64,000 nucleotides of DNA from Mucilaginibacter sp. OK098 (GCF_900142915.1 NZ_FRCM01000008.1:306258-370257), one strand, 5' to 3'; counted from the stretch's first letter, positions 32,508 to 42,993 are shown. Notes: a model not told the origin generated them from the sequence alone. A program made the numbers and translations.

Positions 32508-34157
32508 TTAATAGCCTGGGTTTTGAGTCAGATTTTTGTCAAGACTAAGATCATTTGCAGGTATTGCCCATAAATAATCCCTGGCCGGGTTAAATTGCCT
32601 TTTCTGGGCCCTGATATAACCGTTATCCGTAGTTAGGTCTCCAGAGAACCTGGCGCCATGCGCATAGCCGTTCATCGTAACTTCAGCTATTTTCCATCTT
32701 CTGATATCATCTGCTCTTATACCTTCAAAGGCTAATTCTACTCTTCTTTCCCGTCTGATAATAGTGGCCATATCACCGCTGGCAGGATAATTTAACGCAC
32801 CCGGATCAGTAAAGCCGGCCCTCGCCCGCAAGGCGCCGATAGTTTGGCTCCAAACGGTTGCATTCATTTGCCCCAGGCTGTTTTTTGCTTCAGCATAATC
32901 AAGCAAAATTTCGGCATACCTGAATAAATGCAGGTTCAAGCCTGATACATAACTGGCCAATGCATTTGGATCGAAATACTTACGCCAATAGTAGCCTGTT
33001 GGCGATGAGCTTTCCCTGTCTCCAACAAACTCGTCGGGACCGTTAGGGTTACTGGAATTATCAGAAGGATCACTTCCGGGTTTTATATAAATGGTTTTAC
33101 TTGTACCATTTACGCCGCCACCGTTATTCCATTTGTATCCATCATAAACTACGGTGGCAGTAAGCCTCGGATCGCGGTTTACGTATGGGTTGTTTATATC
33201 ATAACCAGATGCAGGGTCAGTAATTGCTTTTCCGTTTAGCATAATATAATCGTCAACCAATTCCTGTGTTGGCGAATTAGCAATTACGCGGCCACCTACT
33301 GATAATGGGGCAAAGTCAAAAAAGTCTGACCAGGTATATGTAGTAGGCACGTATTGTAATGAAAGGATGGTTTCGTTATTGGTTTTGTTTACTACCTTAT
33401 CGCTAAACAAATCGGTGTAGCTTGAATTTAATGAATAGGTGCCGTTAGTAGCCTGGTCGTTCATCAGCTTTTCGCAAACGGTCACCACATCAGCCATCCG
33501 GTCGCCCTGGTATAATAACACTCTTGCTTCCAGCGCCAAAGCGGCGCCTTTGGTGATCCTGCCGTTTTCACTTGCCGGAAGTGCATCTTTTGAGGGCAGG
33601 TTAGGTATAGCCGCATCCAGTTCGGCAAGAATAAATTTAACAACATCTGCTTTCGGCGTCCGCGCTATCACTTTTGCCTCATCGGGAGTAATGTTGTTTG
33701 TAACCAAAGGCACATCACCATACCATTTTGTTAAGTTAAAATGTGCAAAAGCACGTAAAAAACGTGTTTCGGCTATCATTCTGTTCAATACATCTTTAGA
33801 TAGCGTGGTATTTTGGCCAACAAAAGTTAAAAACTCATTACACGACTTTATGTCGGAGTAATAATTTGACCAATCTCCAGCAAACTTTCCGGTAGCAGCG
33901 GTTGCATTTCCGCCAGATATGATGGCAGGATCTCCGGCGCGTGAATATGCGTTATCAGACAATGCTTCGGCGCTAAAATACAGTCCATCATTATAAATTA
34001 AATGGTAGTTATTGTATAATGCGTTGTATACGTTAGCATCAACTTTCCAAAAAGTAGCGTCCGAAAATCTATCAGTGGGAACAATATCCAGTTTTTTACA
34101 TCCTGCTATTGCGGTAGTTATTAAAACTGCAATGAAGAGCTTTTTTAAAAGGTTCAT
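32508..34157 (-). CDS. SusD/RagB-family glycan-binding lipoprotein
   Basis: A 549-residue outer-membrane lipoprotein (signal then IAGC, C20). The N-terminal SusD-like TPR region starts KLDIVPTDRFSDATFWK, and MIAETRFLRAFAHFNLTKWYGDVPLVT is the family core. The C-terminal RagB part has IRRERRVELAFEGIRADDIRRWKIAE and ends YLWAIPANDLSLDKNLTQNPGY. It forms the lid of the SusC channel and captures oligosaccharide. It lies 24 bases downstream of susC. Confidence 0.95.
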   Translation of the reverse strand: MNLLKKLFIAVLITTAIAGCKKLDIVPTDRFSDATFWKVDANVYNALYNNYHLIYNDGLYFSAEALSDNAYSRAGDPAIISGGNATAATGKFAGDWSNYYSDIKSCNEFLTFVGQNTTLSKDVLNRMIAETRFLRAFAHFNLTKWYGDVPLVTNNITPDEAKVIARTPKADVVKFILAELDAAIPNLPSKDALPASENGRITKGAALALEARVLLYQGDRMADVVTVCEKLMNDQATNGTYSLNSSYTDLFSDKVVNKTNNETILSLQYVPTTYTWSDFFDFAPLSVGGRVIANSPTQELVDDYIMLNGKAITDPASGYDINNPYVNRDPRLTATVVYDGYKWNNGGGVNGTSKTIYIKPGSDPSDNSSNPNGPDEFVGDRESSSPTGYYWRKYFDPNALASYVSGLNLHLFRYAEILLDYAEAKNSLGQMNATVWSQTIGALRARAGFTDPGALNYPASGDMATIIRRERRVELAFEGIRADDIRRWKIAEVTMNGYAHGARFSGDLTTDNGYIRAQKRQFNPARDYLWAIPANDLSLDKNLTQNPGY

Positions 34158-34181
34158 ATTTCTATATTTAAAATGTTTTTA

Positions 34182-37100
34182 TTAAAATGTTAAATCAATC
34201 CCTACCCCGTAAAATGCCGATAGCAGGTAACTACGCGGGCTGTTTGAGCTTGAGGTTATAGCCACATTACTGCCAAACTCTGTTGTTTCAGGATCTGCAA
34301 ACTTTAGCTTGGTAAGCGTGGCCAGGTTTTGCCCAATAAGGGAGATCCTGAACTTTTCGATCCCCAATTTTTTCACAACGCTTTTAGGAAGCGTGTATCC
34401 GATATTTACATTTTTTAGCCTTGCATAAGCGGCGTTATACTTAAAAAGATCGGATCCGGTTTGCCAGTTGTTAACGTTTGAAGGACCCGAAGTAGCTAAT
34501 CTTGGATATTTGGCGTTCGTATTTTCAGGAGTCCAGAAATCAGTTTGATGGTCATAAAGGGTCGCTCCGTACCCTCCCTGGTAAGGTTCAACCAATTCAC
34601 CTCTCAAAAATTCATCTCTTTTACCAACTCCCTGTACAAATACCATCGCATCAAAGCCAGCTACAGCTATTCTGTAGGTAAACCCAAAAGTGTATCGTGG
34701 AAATGGATTGCCCAATTCGGTTTTATCTTTTGCATCAATTACCCCGTCATGGTTTAAATCCTTAAACTTTACGTCGCCGGGGCTAACTGCAAGGCCCGCT
34801 ATTTTAGGGGAAGCTGCTATATCGGCCTGACTTTGGTATAAGCCATTTGTTTCGTAGCCATAGTATTCAGTTATTGGCTGGCCTACTTTTCTTATCAATG
34901 CGTAAACGTCCGGCTGGTTAATTTGCTGTGTTGCCGTTCCGGTTAACTTCAATAACATATTTTGATTGTCGGCTACATTTACGCTAAAGCTTTGCGTAAC
35001 TTTTTGACCTCTTAAGGTATAGGTCAATTGAGCTTCCCATCCCGCATCTCTAACTTTGGCAACGTTGGCATCCGCAAGCCCGGCGCCAAAAATTGAAGGA
35101 ACGTCCTGCGGTGTTTGTAAAATATTACGGGTTACTTTATTAAAATAATCAAATGAGCCAGAGAGCTTATTATTGAACAAACTAAAATCAACACCCAGGT
35201 TAAAAGTTGCTGCGCTTTCCCATGTCAAATCAGGGTTCGATTGAAAAGTGCCGGCGCCACCCACCAATGTGTTATTAAACCCATAGGCAGCTGTATAATT
35301 AAAATAGGTAGTTTCGTATTGAAAGTTGCCAACATTTTGATTGCCCAATATACCATAGGATGCTCTCAGTTTAAGATTGTCAAGGGTATTGCTGAATTGC
35401 TTCATAAAATCCTCATCTGTTACCAGCCAACCTGCGGTTACTGACGGAAAGAAACTCGCCCTCTTGCCGGGTGCAAACTTGGATGACGCATCGTTGCGAA
35501 ACACAAAATCTAAAAAATACTTGCTTTCATAATTGTAATTTACACGGCCAAATACCGACAGCAAGCTGTTGGCATCAATACCAACGCTATTGTTTGAGCC
35601 GGTAGGGCTTATCGTAGTACCTGTTGTAGGGGTTCCTAAAGTGGGGTCAGTAAGGCTTTTCGATAAGTTGAATCCTCTTCCGCTATAAGTTTCGCTCGAA
35701 ACACCAACCGTAGCACTAATTGAATGCTTGCCTATATTCTTATTATAATTTAAATAAAGCTGGGTGTTAAACAGGTTGCTTTTGTAATTTCCATCATTAA
35801 CAGAAAGGTCATTATTGGCTGATGCTCCCGCGGGTAAAAAGTCAACTACTTTATCATTATAAAAGCTGCCGTTATTATCAAGGGTGCCGCCAAAAACACC
35901 GGTTAACTTTAAGTCTTTGGTAATGGTTAAAGTACCGTTCAGGTTCCCAAAAATCTCATCATAATCGGTTTGGTTAAACCCTCCTAATCTTAACATGCCC
36001 AATGCATTTTGCTGAGATGATACCGGGTTGGTTAAATAATTACCATTAGCATCCTGCCAGTTAAAATTCGATGGTACGCGATTGGCATCGGCGATAGTAA
36101 AACCTTCATTGGCAGCAGTTGTTTTATTCCGGCTTTTGGTATAATTAAGTATTGCGTTAAATTTAAACTTCCCTATTATTGAAGTTTGATTTAAGCGCAA
36201 GTTATATTTCTGATACCCATATTTACTGCCTGAGCCGCCATTGCCAACAAAGCTGTTCATTTGGTCCTGGTAGCCGCCTGATATAAAATAAGAATTGGTT
36301 TCGCCACCACCTGTTATGTTTAAATTGTGCGACTGCAAAGGCGCATTGTATACCAAATGGTTTAAATCCCAGGTTCCTCTGCCTTCGTTTTGCAATTCCT
36401 GGATCTGCTCAGGTGTGTAAGCCGGCGCCAGGCCTGAATTAACCAGGGCCATATTTTTATCATACGCATTTTCTGCGGCGCCTATTTTATGCACCATTAT
36501 GTCGGGCACCTGTACCCCATAACTACCGTTATAGGCTACAGTAGCTTTTTGGTTCAGCTTTCCGCTTTTGGTTGTGATTAATATTACGCCATTAGCTGCA
36601 CGCGAACCATAAATAGCAGCCGAACCGGCATCTTTAAGTATAGTAACGTTTGCAATGTCGTTAGGGTTTATTGTATTCAAACTGCCGGTGCTTTGGGTTA
36701 CAATTCCATCAATTACCACTAATGGATCATTGTTGCCTGTAGTGCCTATCCCTCTTATGTTAACAATGGGGTTGGCACCGGGATCAAGCGAACTTTGCTG
36801 AATAATTAAATTTGGCGATTCGCCCTGCAACGCCTGGAAGGTATTTAAAACAGGTTTCCCGCCAATATCTTTTGCGCCAACCGTGTTTACTGCTCCGTTT
36901 ATGTTCGCCCTGTTTTGCGTACCGTATCCAACTACCACCACCTCGTTAAGCTTCGTACTTTCTTCCTTAAGCTTTATGTTAATTGTTGTATTGTCGGTAA
37001 CAGGAACTTCCTGCCGAACAAAACCAAGAAAAGAAAATACAAGTGTAGCCCCATTATCAGCTACCGAAATATTGTACTTACCCTTCAAATCAGTGCTAAC

Positions 37101-37568
37101 AGCGTTTTGGGTGTTTCTTTCCCGCACGGTTACACCCGGTAAAGGCGCTCCGGTAGTATCCGTTACCACACCTGTAATTGTTTTTTTAAGCGCCTGTTCA
37201 GGTAAAGGCTTCCTGGTAATTAAAATTGTTGTGTTTTCAATGGTATATGAAAGGGGCTGATTTTTAAAGCAGTCGTCCAGCGCATCCTTTAAATTTGTGT
37301 TTTTCACATCCAGTGTTATAAGCTTCGATGTTTTTAAATCGTCGGCATTATATAAAAAGTCATAGCTTGTTTGTGCCTGGATCTTTTCAAAAACCTCCTT
37401 GATGGTCGCGCCTTTAACCTTGAGAGTGATTTTTTGCGCGTACGTCGCTGCAGACACCTGTAAAAAAGTTGCCGTTAGCAATATAAGGGTTAATTTCATG
37501 ACGAGCAGTGGTTTATGAATGCAGCAAGGTTGCTTGCTGCAAGTAAAATCAGTAAAAATTTTATACAT
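34182..37568 (-). CDS. SusC/RagA TonB-linked outer-membrane transporter with STN signalling domain
   Basis: A 1128-residue importer. The N-terminus (MYKIFTDFTCSK..., then a hydrophobic signal 24-44 ending TYAQ) is typical for STN-bearing SusC proteins, so the long start is kept. Domains: STN (46-118), carboxypeptidase-regulatory beta-sandwich (129-200), the SusC linker LNEVVVVGYGTQ (207-218), plug with GVILITTKSGK, and a 22-strand barrel to the C-terminal aromatic strand. STN domains contact FecR-type anti-sigma factors, which fits the FecR gene 139 bases upstream. It pairs with the adjacent SusD. Confidence 0.96.
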   Translation of the reverse strand: MYKIFTDFTCSKQPCCIHKPLLVMKLTLILLTATFLQVSAATYAQKITLKVKGATIKEVFEKIQAQTSYDFLYNADDLKTSKLITLDVKNTNLKDALDDCFKNQPLSYTIENTTILITRKPLPEQALKKTITGVVTDTTGAPLPGVTVRERNTQNAVSTDLKGKYNISVADNGATLVFSFLGFVRQEVPVTDNTTINIKLKEESTKLNEVVVVGYGTQNRANINGAVNTVGAKDIGGKPVLNTFQALQGESPNLIIQQSSLDPGANPIVNIRGIGTTGNNDPLVVIDGIVTQSTGSLNTINPNDIANVTILKDAGSAAIYGSRAANGVILITTKSGKLNQKATVAYNGSYGVQVPDIMVHKIGAAENAYDKNMALVNSGLAPAYTPEQIQELQNEGRGTWDLNHLVYNAPLQSHNLNITGGGETNSYFISGGYQDQMNSFVGNGGSGSKYGYQKYNLRLNQTSIIGKFKFNAILNYTKSRNKTTAANEGFTIADANRVPSNFNWQDANGNYLTNPVSSQQNALGMLRLGGFNQTDYDEIFGNLNGTLTITKDLKLTGVFGGTLDNNGSFYNDKVVDFLPAGASANNDLSVNDGNYKSNLFNTQLYLNYNKNIGKHSISATVGVSSETYSGRGFNLSKSLTDPTLGTPTTGTTISPTGSNNSVGIDANSLLSVFGRVNYNYESKYFLDFVFRNDASSKFAPGKRASFFPSVTAGWLVTDEDFMKQFSNTLDNLKLRASYGILGNQNVGNFQYETTYFNYTAAYGFNNTLVGGAGTFQSNPDLTWESAATFNLGVDFSLFNNKLSGSFDYFNKVTRNILQTPQDVPSIFGAGLADANVAKVRDAGWEAQLTYTLRGQKVTQSFSVNVADNQNMLLKLTGTATQQINQPDVYALIRKVGQPITEYYGYETNGLYQSQADIAASPKIAGLAVSPGDVKFKDLNHDGVIDAKDKTELGNPFPRYTFGFTYRIAVAGFDAMVFVQGVGKRDEFLRGELVEPYQGGYGATLYDHQTDFWTPENTNAKYPRLATSGPSNVNNWQTGSDLFKYNAAYARLKNVNIGYTLPKSVVKKLGIEKFRISLIGQNLATLTKLKFADPETTEFGSNVAITSSSNSPRSYLLSAFYGVGIDLTF

Positions 37569-37644
37569 TTGAATGTTAGATTAGTTAATTGATTGTGTTA
37601 AGCTGCAATTGTTTTCATTATCTGACTTTGGCCTTTGGGCTTAT

Positions 37645-37672
37645 AACCAGGGGCGTTCTAGCGCTCCTGGTT
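37645..37672. other. Hairpin between FecR and SusC genes
   Basis: AACCAGGGGCG and CGCTCCTGGTT form an 11-base stem (one G-U pair) around TTCTAG. There is no T run on the minus strand, so it may be an attenuator or the edge of a promoter region for susC rather than a terminator. Confidence 0.4.
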
Positions 37673-37707
37673 AATTTTGCAGATAATTGTTGTTAAGCAT
37701 ATGTTGA

Positions 37708-38916
37708 TCACTTCATAACAATTATCCTCCTTCCTTCAACTGTAAAATGAATTTTGCCTATCTTTTCCAGGTATTGTAGTAATTCTGTTATACTTTTTGA
37801 GCGATAAAATGTACCCCCGAATTTCTGATTGCTCACATTCCCCTGGTAACTTACGCTTACGTCATACCAGCGCGACACCTTTTTCATGATCCCGGTAATA
37901 TCGTCATCATCAAAAATGAAATAACCATTTTTCCAGGCCATGGCATCTTCAATATCCGCGTCAGACACGGCTATGTTGTCCGAGTTATTATTGACGATTG
38001 CCTTTTGCCCGGGCCTGAGCAGCGACCGCGCGTTATTTTTGGTTACCTGCACAGCGCCTTCCAGTAGCGTAGTTGTGATCTCATTATCATCGTTGTAAGC
38101 CGCTATGTTAAAATGGGTACCCAGTACTTTAACCTGCACATTGTTTATACTTACATAAAATGGCATTTCCTTATTTTTTGCTACTTCAAAATAGGCTTCC
38201 CCACTAAGCGATACATGCCGCTCCTTCCCGGTAAATGCCACAGGGTAGCTAATTGATGAGGCTGCGTTTAACCATACCTTTGTACCGTCAGACAAAACAA
38301 CCTGGTAAGTGCCGCCTCTCGGGGTTGAAAGCGTGTTTATATTATCCTGGTTTGTAGCTGCATCCGTTTTACTTGCAGTACTGTATAAAATCTGCCCGTT
38401 ATTTGTTTTTAAAACATTGCCAGCTGCCGTCTGCGCCAGTAAACCGTTCGCTGCGTTTTTTAGTACGATTGTTTTACCGCCGGCTAATGTTAAAATAGCC
38501 TTGTTACTTCCCGGCACAATTGCTCCTGCCCCCTGATCAGCAGTATATTTTTTTGTTGCTTGATTCGATGTGTTTTTATTGAAGATGATTAAGGCAGCCG
38601 TTCCGAAAACCAGCAATGCCGCAGCAATTTGAAACCACCGGCGGCTGTAAAATTTGACAATAACCGGATAGGCTTCTTCAACAACCGGGGATTGAGTAAA
38701 TCTTGGGTCTGATTTAATCCGGCTTAATACGTCAGCCGATTGCTTGCCCCTAAATTCAGGGCCTTTGTTAAAGTTAATCAGTTCCGTATCAATAACATCA
38801 GCAATTTCATCCGGATTGGTATTATTTAAATATTCCAACAGCTCGACACAATCAGCACGGCTTATTGTATCATTAAAATATTGATGCACCAGGCGCTGCA
38901 GCTTAGCTTTTTTCAT
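37708..38916 (-). CDS. FecR-family anti-sigma factor
   Basis: A 402-residue single-pass membrane protein. The cytosolic N-terminal region (1-90) should bind the ECF sigma factor; a transmembrane helix covers 94-112. The periplasmic FecR domain includes TPRGGTYQVVLSDGTKVWLNAASSISYPVAF (about 198-229), followed by a DUF4974 domain at the C-terminus. It receives the signal from the STN domain of the downstream SusC. Its cognate sigma gene is normally directly upstream, but here the sigma gene lies about 6 kb away at 44892-45470. Confidence 0.94.
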   Translation of the reverse strand: MKKAKLQRLVHQYFNDTISRADCVELLEYLNNTNPDEIADVIDTELINFNKGPEFRGKQSADVLSRIKSDPRFTQSPVVEEAYPVIVKFYSRRWFQIAAALLVFGTAALIIFNKNTSNQATKKYTADQGAGAIVPGSNKAILTLAGGKTIVLKNAANGLLAQTAAGNVLKTNNGQILYSTASKTDAATNQDNINTLSTPRGGTYQVVLSDGTKVWLNAASSISYPVAFTGKERHVSLSGEAYFEVAKNKEMPFYVSINNVQVKVLGTHFNIAAYNDDNEITTTLLEGAVQVTKNNARSLLRPGQKAIVNNNSDNIAVSDADIEDAMAWKNGYFIFDDDDITGIMKKVSRWYDVSVSYQGNVSNQKFGGTFYRSKSITELLQYLEKIGKIHFTVEGRRIIVMK

Positions 38917-39195
38917 TGTTCAGTATGGTTTATAATAATCCCGGACGGGTGGTTTTGTATATAGAACACCGGAGAATGGCGGAAGGACTAGTTGAAAATA
39001 AAAAAAATTAAAACAGGTTTGATTTTTCTCTTTTGGTGGCGCACTATTTCCACGTATGATGGCACATTTACCACCCTGATGCGCCAGAAGCCAGAACGGC
39101 CGGATTTGACAAAAATCAATAAACGGCCCGGAAACACCGGTTCGAACTCATCATTCATTCAAGACCGAAATCTTTTGACGAGAAAATGAGTTGGA
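38917..39195. other. Gap between FecR and the AraC-FtsX fusion gene
   Basis: No gene is supported; a plus-strand 65-codon frame here has no family features. This is the expected site of the FecR promoter or of the left junction of inserted DNA. No direct repeats marking an insertion were found by eye. Confidence 0.5.
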
Positions 39196-42100
39196 CTACT
39201 CGCTTCTTAAGCTTTTTACCGGATTAGCCAGGGCCACTTTAATGATTTGAAAGCTGACGGTAATTAGCGCGATCAAAATGATCACACCAGCGGAAAGTGC
39301 AAACACCCACCATTGCAGCGGTGCACGATAGGCAAAACCTTGCAGAAAGCCGTTAGTGGCATACCATGCCAGCGGCATGGCGATCGCGATCGCGATAACG
39401 ATCAGCACGATAAACTCGCGTGACAAGAGGACAAACAAGGTATTTACACCTGCGCCAAGCACTTTGCGGATACCGATCTCCTTAAACCTTTGTTCGGCGG
39501 TGAACATGGCCAGGCCCAATAGGCCGAGGCAGGAAATGAAGATGGCCAGTAAAGCAAAAGTGTCAGCCAACCGATTGATGATCTGGTCATTTTGGTATAA
39601 ATGCTCATATTCCTGATCGGTAAAATAAATGACCGCTGGGAAGGCTGGGTTAAGTTGTTTGCTTAACCGCTGAATTTCTGCCAGCGCGGTTGGCGTTTTA
39701 CCCGGTTGCGTCCTGATCAATATCACACCGCCGTGCTGGTTCTCGCCGGCGGCCAGTACCATTGGGCCTACTGTTTCATGCAGCGAATGAAAATGAAAAT
39801 CTTTGACAACGCCCACGATCATGCGTTTTTTACCCAGCCAGGTAATAGGCTGGCCTACCGGATGCTTATACCCGGTTAACCTGACGGCCGTTTCGTTCAG
39901 GATATAGCCCGAAGTATCCGCGGGATTATCAGCAGCGAACTCATGGCCCGCCAACAGCGTCAATTTCATCGTTTTGAAGTAATCATAACCGATGGCCACG
40001 TGGGTAAACTGCGTGTTCATCTTCGGATCATGACCGATCCAGTTTACGGCGGCGCTGCTGCCATAAATATCGACCGGCGGCATATTGATACGGCTAACCG
40101 CCTGTATGCCGGGCTGGTTTAACAGCTCGTTCTTAAAGACCGCGTATTTGGCATCAAGTTCCCCTTCAACCGGCAGATAGACCACGTTCTCGCGGCTATA
40201 GCCCAGGTCTTTTGACGCCATAAAGCGCATTTGACGAGAAACAATGACCGTGCCGGTAATCAGCAGGACGGCCAGTACAAACTGGAACACGACCAGCCCT
40301 TTACGAAGCAGTAAGGTACCGGTATCCAGTTTGATCGTGCTTTTCAATACCTTGACCGGCTTAAATGCGGATAAGATCAAAGCCGGGTAAAAACCGGATA
40401 GCAAGCCGGTCACCACCGTAATGCCCAATAGCTCTAACCAGAAGAGCGGCTGGCCGAATGGCAGCGCGATCTGCTTTTGGACCAGTCCGTTGAACCAGGG
40501 CTGCGCCAGCCATAGCAAGGGCAAAGCCAGCGCAACCGCCAGCGCGGTTACGATCAGCGCTTCCCAAATAAACTGGCTGATCAGCGCCGGCCGCAATGCG
40601 CCGATTGCCTTGCGCACGCCGACTTCTTTGGCCCTTTTCACCGATCGTGCCGTCATCAGGTTCATGAAATTGACACAGGCGATCAGCAGGATAAAAACAC
40701 CGGTGATGCTGAAAATGTGCACATACGTGATTCTGCCGCCGTCAGGTCTGCCGCTTTGAATGTTATTGTTTAAATAGGCGTCGGCATAGGGCTGCAGGGC
40801 CAGGTCGGTGTAAGCGATCGCCTTTTTACGGTCGATATGCCAATACAGGTCAAAGAACCGGGCGATCTTGGTGTTGACGGTTGTCGCGTTCGCCTGCGGC
40901 CGTAGCATCACAAAAGCGTTAGGCCCGTTATTGCCCATTTCTTTGGCCCAGGGATAATTTTCCAGGAAGGTGTCCCAGTTGAGTAAAAAGTCGAAGTTTT
41001 GCGATGATTTTGCGGGCAGGTCGTCAAAGACGGCTGTGACTTTAAAATCCTTCCGGTTTTGGTAGCGGATCAATTGTCCGATTGCCTGTTCCGGGCTTCC
41101 GTAAAATATCCCGGCCATTTTTCTGGATATTGCAATGGAAGAAGGCGAGTTGAGCGCGGTTTGCGCAGTACCGGCCAGCAAGCGGTAACTGAATAGCTTA
41201 AAGAAATCCGCTCCCGCCGAATTGCCGTTCATCTTAACGACTTTATCACCGGCCCGGAAAGTGCTGGTCTCGCCGAAACCCATATTCGTGGCATATTGTA
41301 TATCCGGATAGCTTCTTTTTAGTTCGTCCGCCAGGATGCCCGGCATTTCATAACTACCGGTTTCCGTATCGTTGTAAAAATCGCTTTTATACACTTTGAA
41401 CAAGCGTTCGCTGCCTGCAAAGAAAACATCCGTGCTATACTCGTTCTGCACCCATACCAGGATCAGCAGACTGCAGGCCAGCCCGACAGCAAGCCCTGAA
41501 ATATTGATGATGCTTTGCGCCTTATTTCTTAACAAACCGCGCCAGGCGGTCTTGATATAATTCCTGATCATAAAATTGCGTTTGATTTCTGAACGCAATG
41601 ATACCGGCTGCAGGCGCTGCGGGAGGCCCGTATTATAACTTGGGCGCTGTTTGTCCAGCTCACTTTTGTATTCGGCCGCGCTTTTCCCGGTCAATTCCCG
41701 GAAAACCCGGTTAAAGGTCGTCTTGGAATTGAAACCTGATTCGTAGGCGATCCCCAGCAGGGTGAGCTGGTCATAAGCGGGCTGCCGCATTTTCCGGGAT
41801 ACTTCCTGTACCCGCAATTCATTGATAAAATCGTTAAAGTTCTTTTTGAGGCCCAGGTTGATGATGCGCGATAATTCGTGTACCGGGACGGTCAGTTTGG
41901 CTGCCAGCGATGGCAGGGTCAATTCGGGATCTTCGTGAAGCCGCCGTTCCTTCACGGTTTGTTTCAGCCACCTGCTTTTTTCCCGTAAGCCGTCGGCAAT
42001 CATTTTTGGCTGCGCTATTGCGGTAAAAACTCCCGGCTTTAAGATCACTTGCGCTGCCATAACGACAAGTACCGCGGCGGAAGCAAGCAGGAAAACAGGA

Positions 42101-42585
42101 CTAAACAATTCCAGCAAAACACTAAAGGCCAGCAAATACAAAAACGTTTCCAGCCGCCGGAATGCAAAACGGGGCCTGTCCATCCATACGGTCTGCATAC
42201 GGTCGTAAAATTGCTGTATCACCCGGTGAGATAGGTATAAGTAAACGAGAATGGAAACGGATACCAGCCAGCCCGGCAACAGCGGGCTGAGAAACACAAC
42301 AGTGAAATGCGCACAATCCATCCTGCGGAAAGGCTGCTCCGGCCGAACTGTTTTGCATGTAAAAAAATAAATCAACGGGCCCAGCGCCAACCAGAAATCT
42401 ACCGGTAACTGCGCCAAATGCAGGGACCATACCACCAGCGCCAGGCTTAACCACAGGGCAGTAGCCGGAGATTGCTTTCCGGCGAATCCTAAAAGTATGG
42501 CCAGTGTAAGCGCGCTGAATATAGCCGCCAGGCAAAACAGATCATAAACGGCGATATGAAATATATAGGAATGCAAGTGGCTCAT
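39196..42585 (-). CDS. Membrane AraC-type regulator fused to an FtsX/MacB-like permease
   Basis: A 1129-residue protein in one uninterrupted frame. Residues 1-185 hold about six to seven hydrophobic helices. Residues 205-312 are an AraC HTH domain (LTLPSLAAKLTVPVHELSRIINLG, then LLGIAYESGFNSKTTFNRVFRELTGKSAAEYK). From M339 (MIRNYIKTAWRGLLRNKAQ) to the end is a complete 791-residue permease with two MacB/FtsX units, each with GVRKAIGA- or GIRKVLGA-type motifs. The permease alone has the normal family length, so this looks like a full fusion and not a sequencing join. Translation could also start at 41571. It is strikingly GC-rich (62% in the sampled line at 40441), against 33% in susC at 35281. 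No ATPase gene is adjacent. Confidence 0.9.
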   Translation of the reverse strand: MSHLHSYIFHIAVYDLFCLAAIFSALTLAILLGFAGKQSPATALWLSLALVVWSLHLAQLPVDFWLALGPLIYFFTCKTVRPEQPFRRMDCAHFTVVFLSPLLPGWLVSVSILVYLYLSHRVIQQFYDRMQTVWMDRPRFAFRRLETFLYLLAFSVLLELFSPVFLLASAAVLVVMAAQVILKPGVFTAIAQPKMIADGLREKSRWLKQTVKERRLHEDPELTLPSLAAKLTVPVHELSRIINLGLKKNFNDFINELRVQEVSRKMRQPAYDQLTLLGIAYESGFNSKTTFNRVFRELTGKSAAEYKSELDKQRPSYNTGLPQRLQPVSLRSEIKRNFMIRNYIKTAWRGLLRNKAQSIINISGLAVGLACSLLILVWVQNEYSTDVFFAGSERLFKVYKSDFYNDTETGSYEMPGILADELKRSYPDIQYATNMGFGETSTFRAGDKVVKMNGNSAGADFFKLFSYRLLAGTAQTALNSPSSIAISRKMAGIFYGSPEQAIGQLIRYQNRKDFKVTAVFDDLPAKSSQNFDFLLNWDTFLENYPWAKEMGNNGPNAFVMLRPQANATTVNTKIARFFDLYWHIDRKKAIAYTDLALQPYADAYLNNNIQSGRPDGGRITYVHIFSITGVFILLIACVNFMNLMTARSVKRAKEVGVRKAIGALRPALISQFIWEALIVTALAVALALPLLWLAQPWFNGLVQKQIALPFGQPLFWLELLGITVVTGLLSGFYPALILSAFKPVKVLKSTIKLDTGTLLLRKGLVVFQFVLAVLLITGTVIVSRQMRFMASKDLGYSRENVVYLPVEGELDAKYAVFKNELLNQPGIQAVSRINMPPVDIYGSSAAVNWIGHDPKMNTQFTHVAIGYDYFKTMKLTLLAGHEFAADNPADTSGYILNETAVRLTGYKHPVGQPITWLGKKRMIVGVVKDFHFHSLHETVGPMVLAAGENQHGGVILIRTQPGKTPTALAEIQRLSKQLNPAFPAVIYFTDQEYEHLYQNDQIINRLADTFALLAIFISCLGLLGLAMFTAEQRFKEIGIRKVLGAGVNTLFVLLSREFIVLIVIAIAIAMPLAWYATNGFLQGFAYRAPLQWWVFALSAGVIILIALITVSFQIIKVALANPVKSLRSE

Positions 42586-42602
42586 TCAGTCAATTTTTGT
42601 TC

Positions 42603-42610
42603 CAAATCTA
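42603..42610 (-). promoter_or_regulatory. Possible -7 box of the AraC-FtsX fusion gene
   Basis: On the minus strand the site reads TAGATTTG, fitting TAnnTTTG, 18 bases before the start codon. No TTG was found at a suitable distance. Confidence 0.4.
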
Positions 42611-42780
42611 TAAACAATTGATTGATAGTAAATTACTTCGAGTGAAACTTACAGATTGTAACGGAAGCGAACGTCCTATGTTCGGTTTTGTCAGAAGCTA
42701 AGAATAAACGCTGCTGGATGTGCAACACTGTTTGGGTTTCAATTTAACCGGCCGGCCCTTTTTACATTAATGAGCCTTGA

Positions 42781-42798
42781 ATGATTAATGATAATCAT
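42781..42798. promoter_or_regulatory. Short dyad, possible operator
   Basis: ATGATTA and TAATCAT flank ATGA as a perfect 7-base inverted repeat in the divergent region. It could bind a dimeric regulator, but 7-base AT-rich dyads also occur by chance. Confidence 0.3.
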
Positions 42799-42993
42799 CC
42801 AATGCTGAATGCGCCATTATAAGTGGAAATAGTATGCCATCAAAAGCGGGAAATCACAACAGGCATCTCGCCCTTTAAATTTCGCATCACTTTTAATTCT
42901 CAACACTCTTTTTTTGCAAAACAATGCTATTAAATGGTCCTTAAAACAAAAGATTTAGGCCTTTAAAACAAAACCTGCCGTACTGCATCCCCG

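Noticed and set aside
38992..39189. A 65-codon plus-strand frame between FecR and the fusion gene
   Set aside because: No recognisable motif, atypical composition and no promoter or terminator; it is more likely the junction of inserted DNA.
41560..41600. The AraC-FtsX junction as a sequencing or assembly error
   Set aside because: The frame is open across the join, the linker contains no stop in frame, and GC content is the same on both sides.
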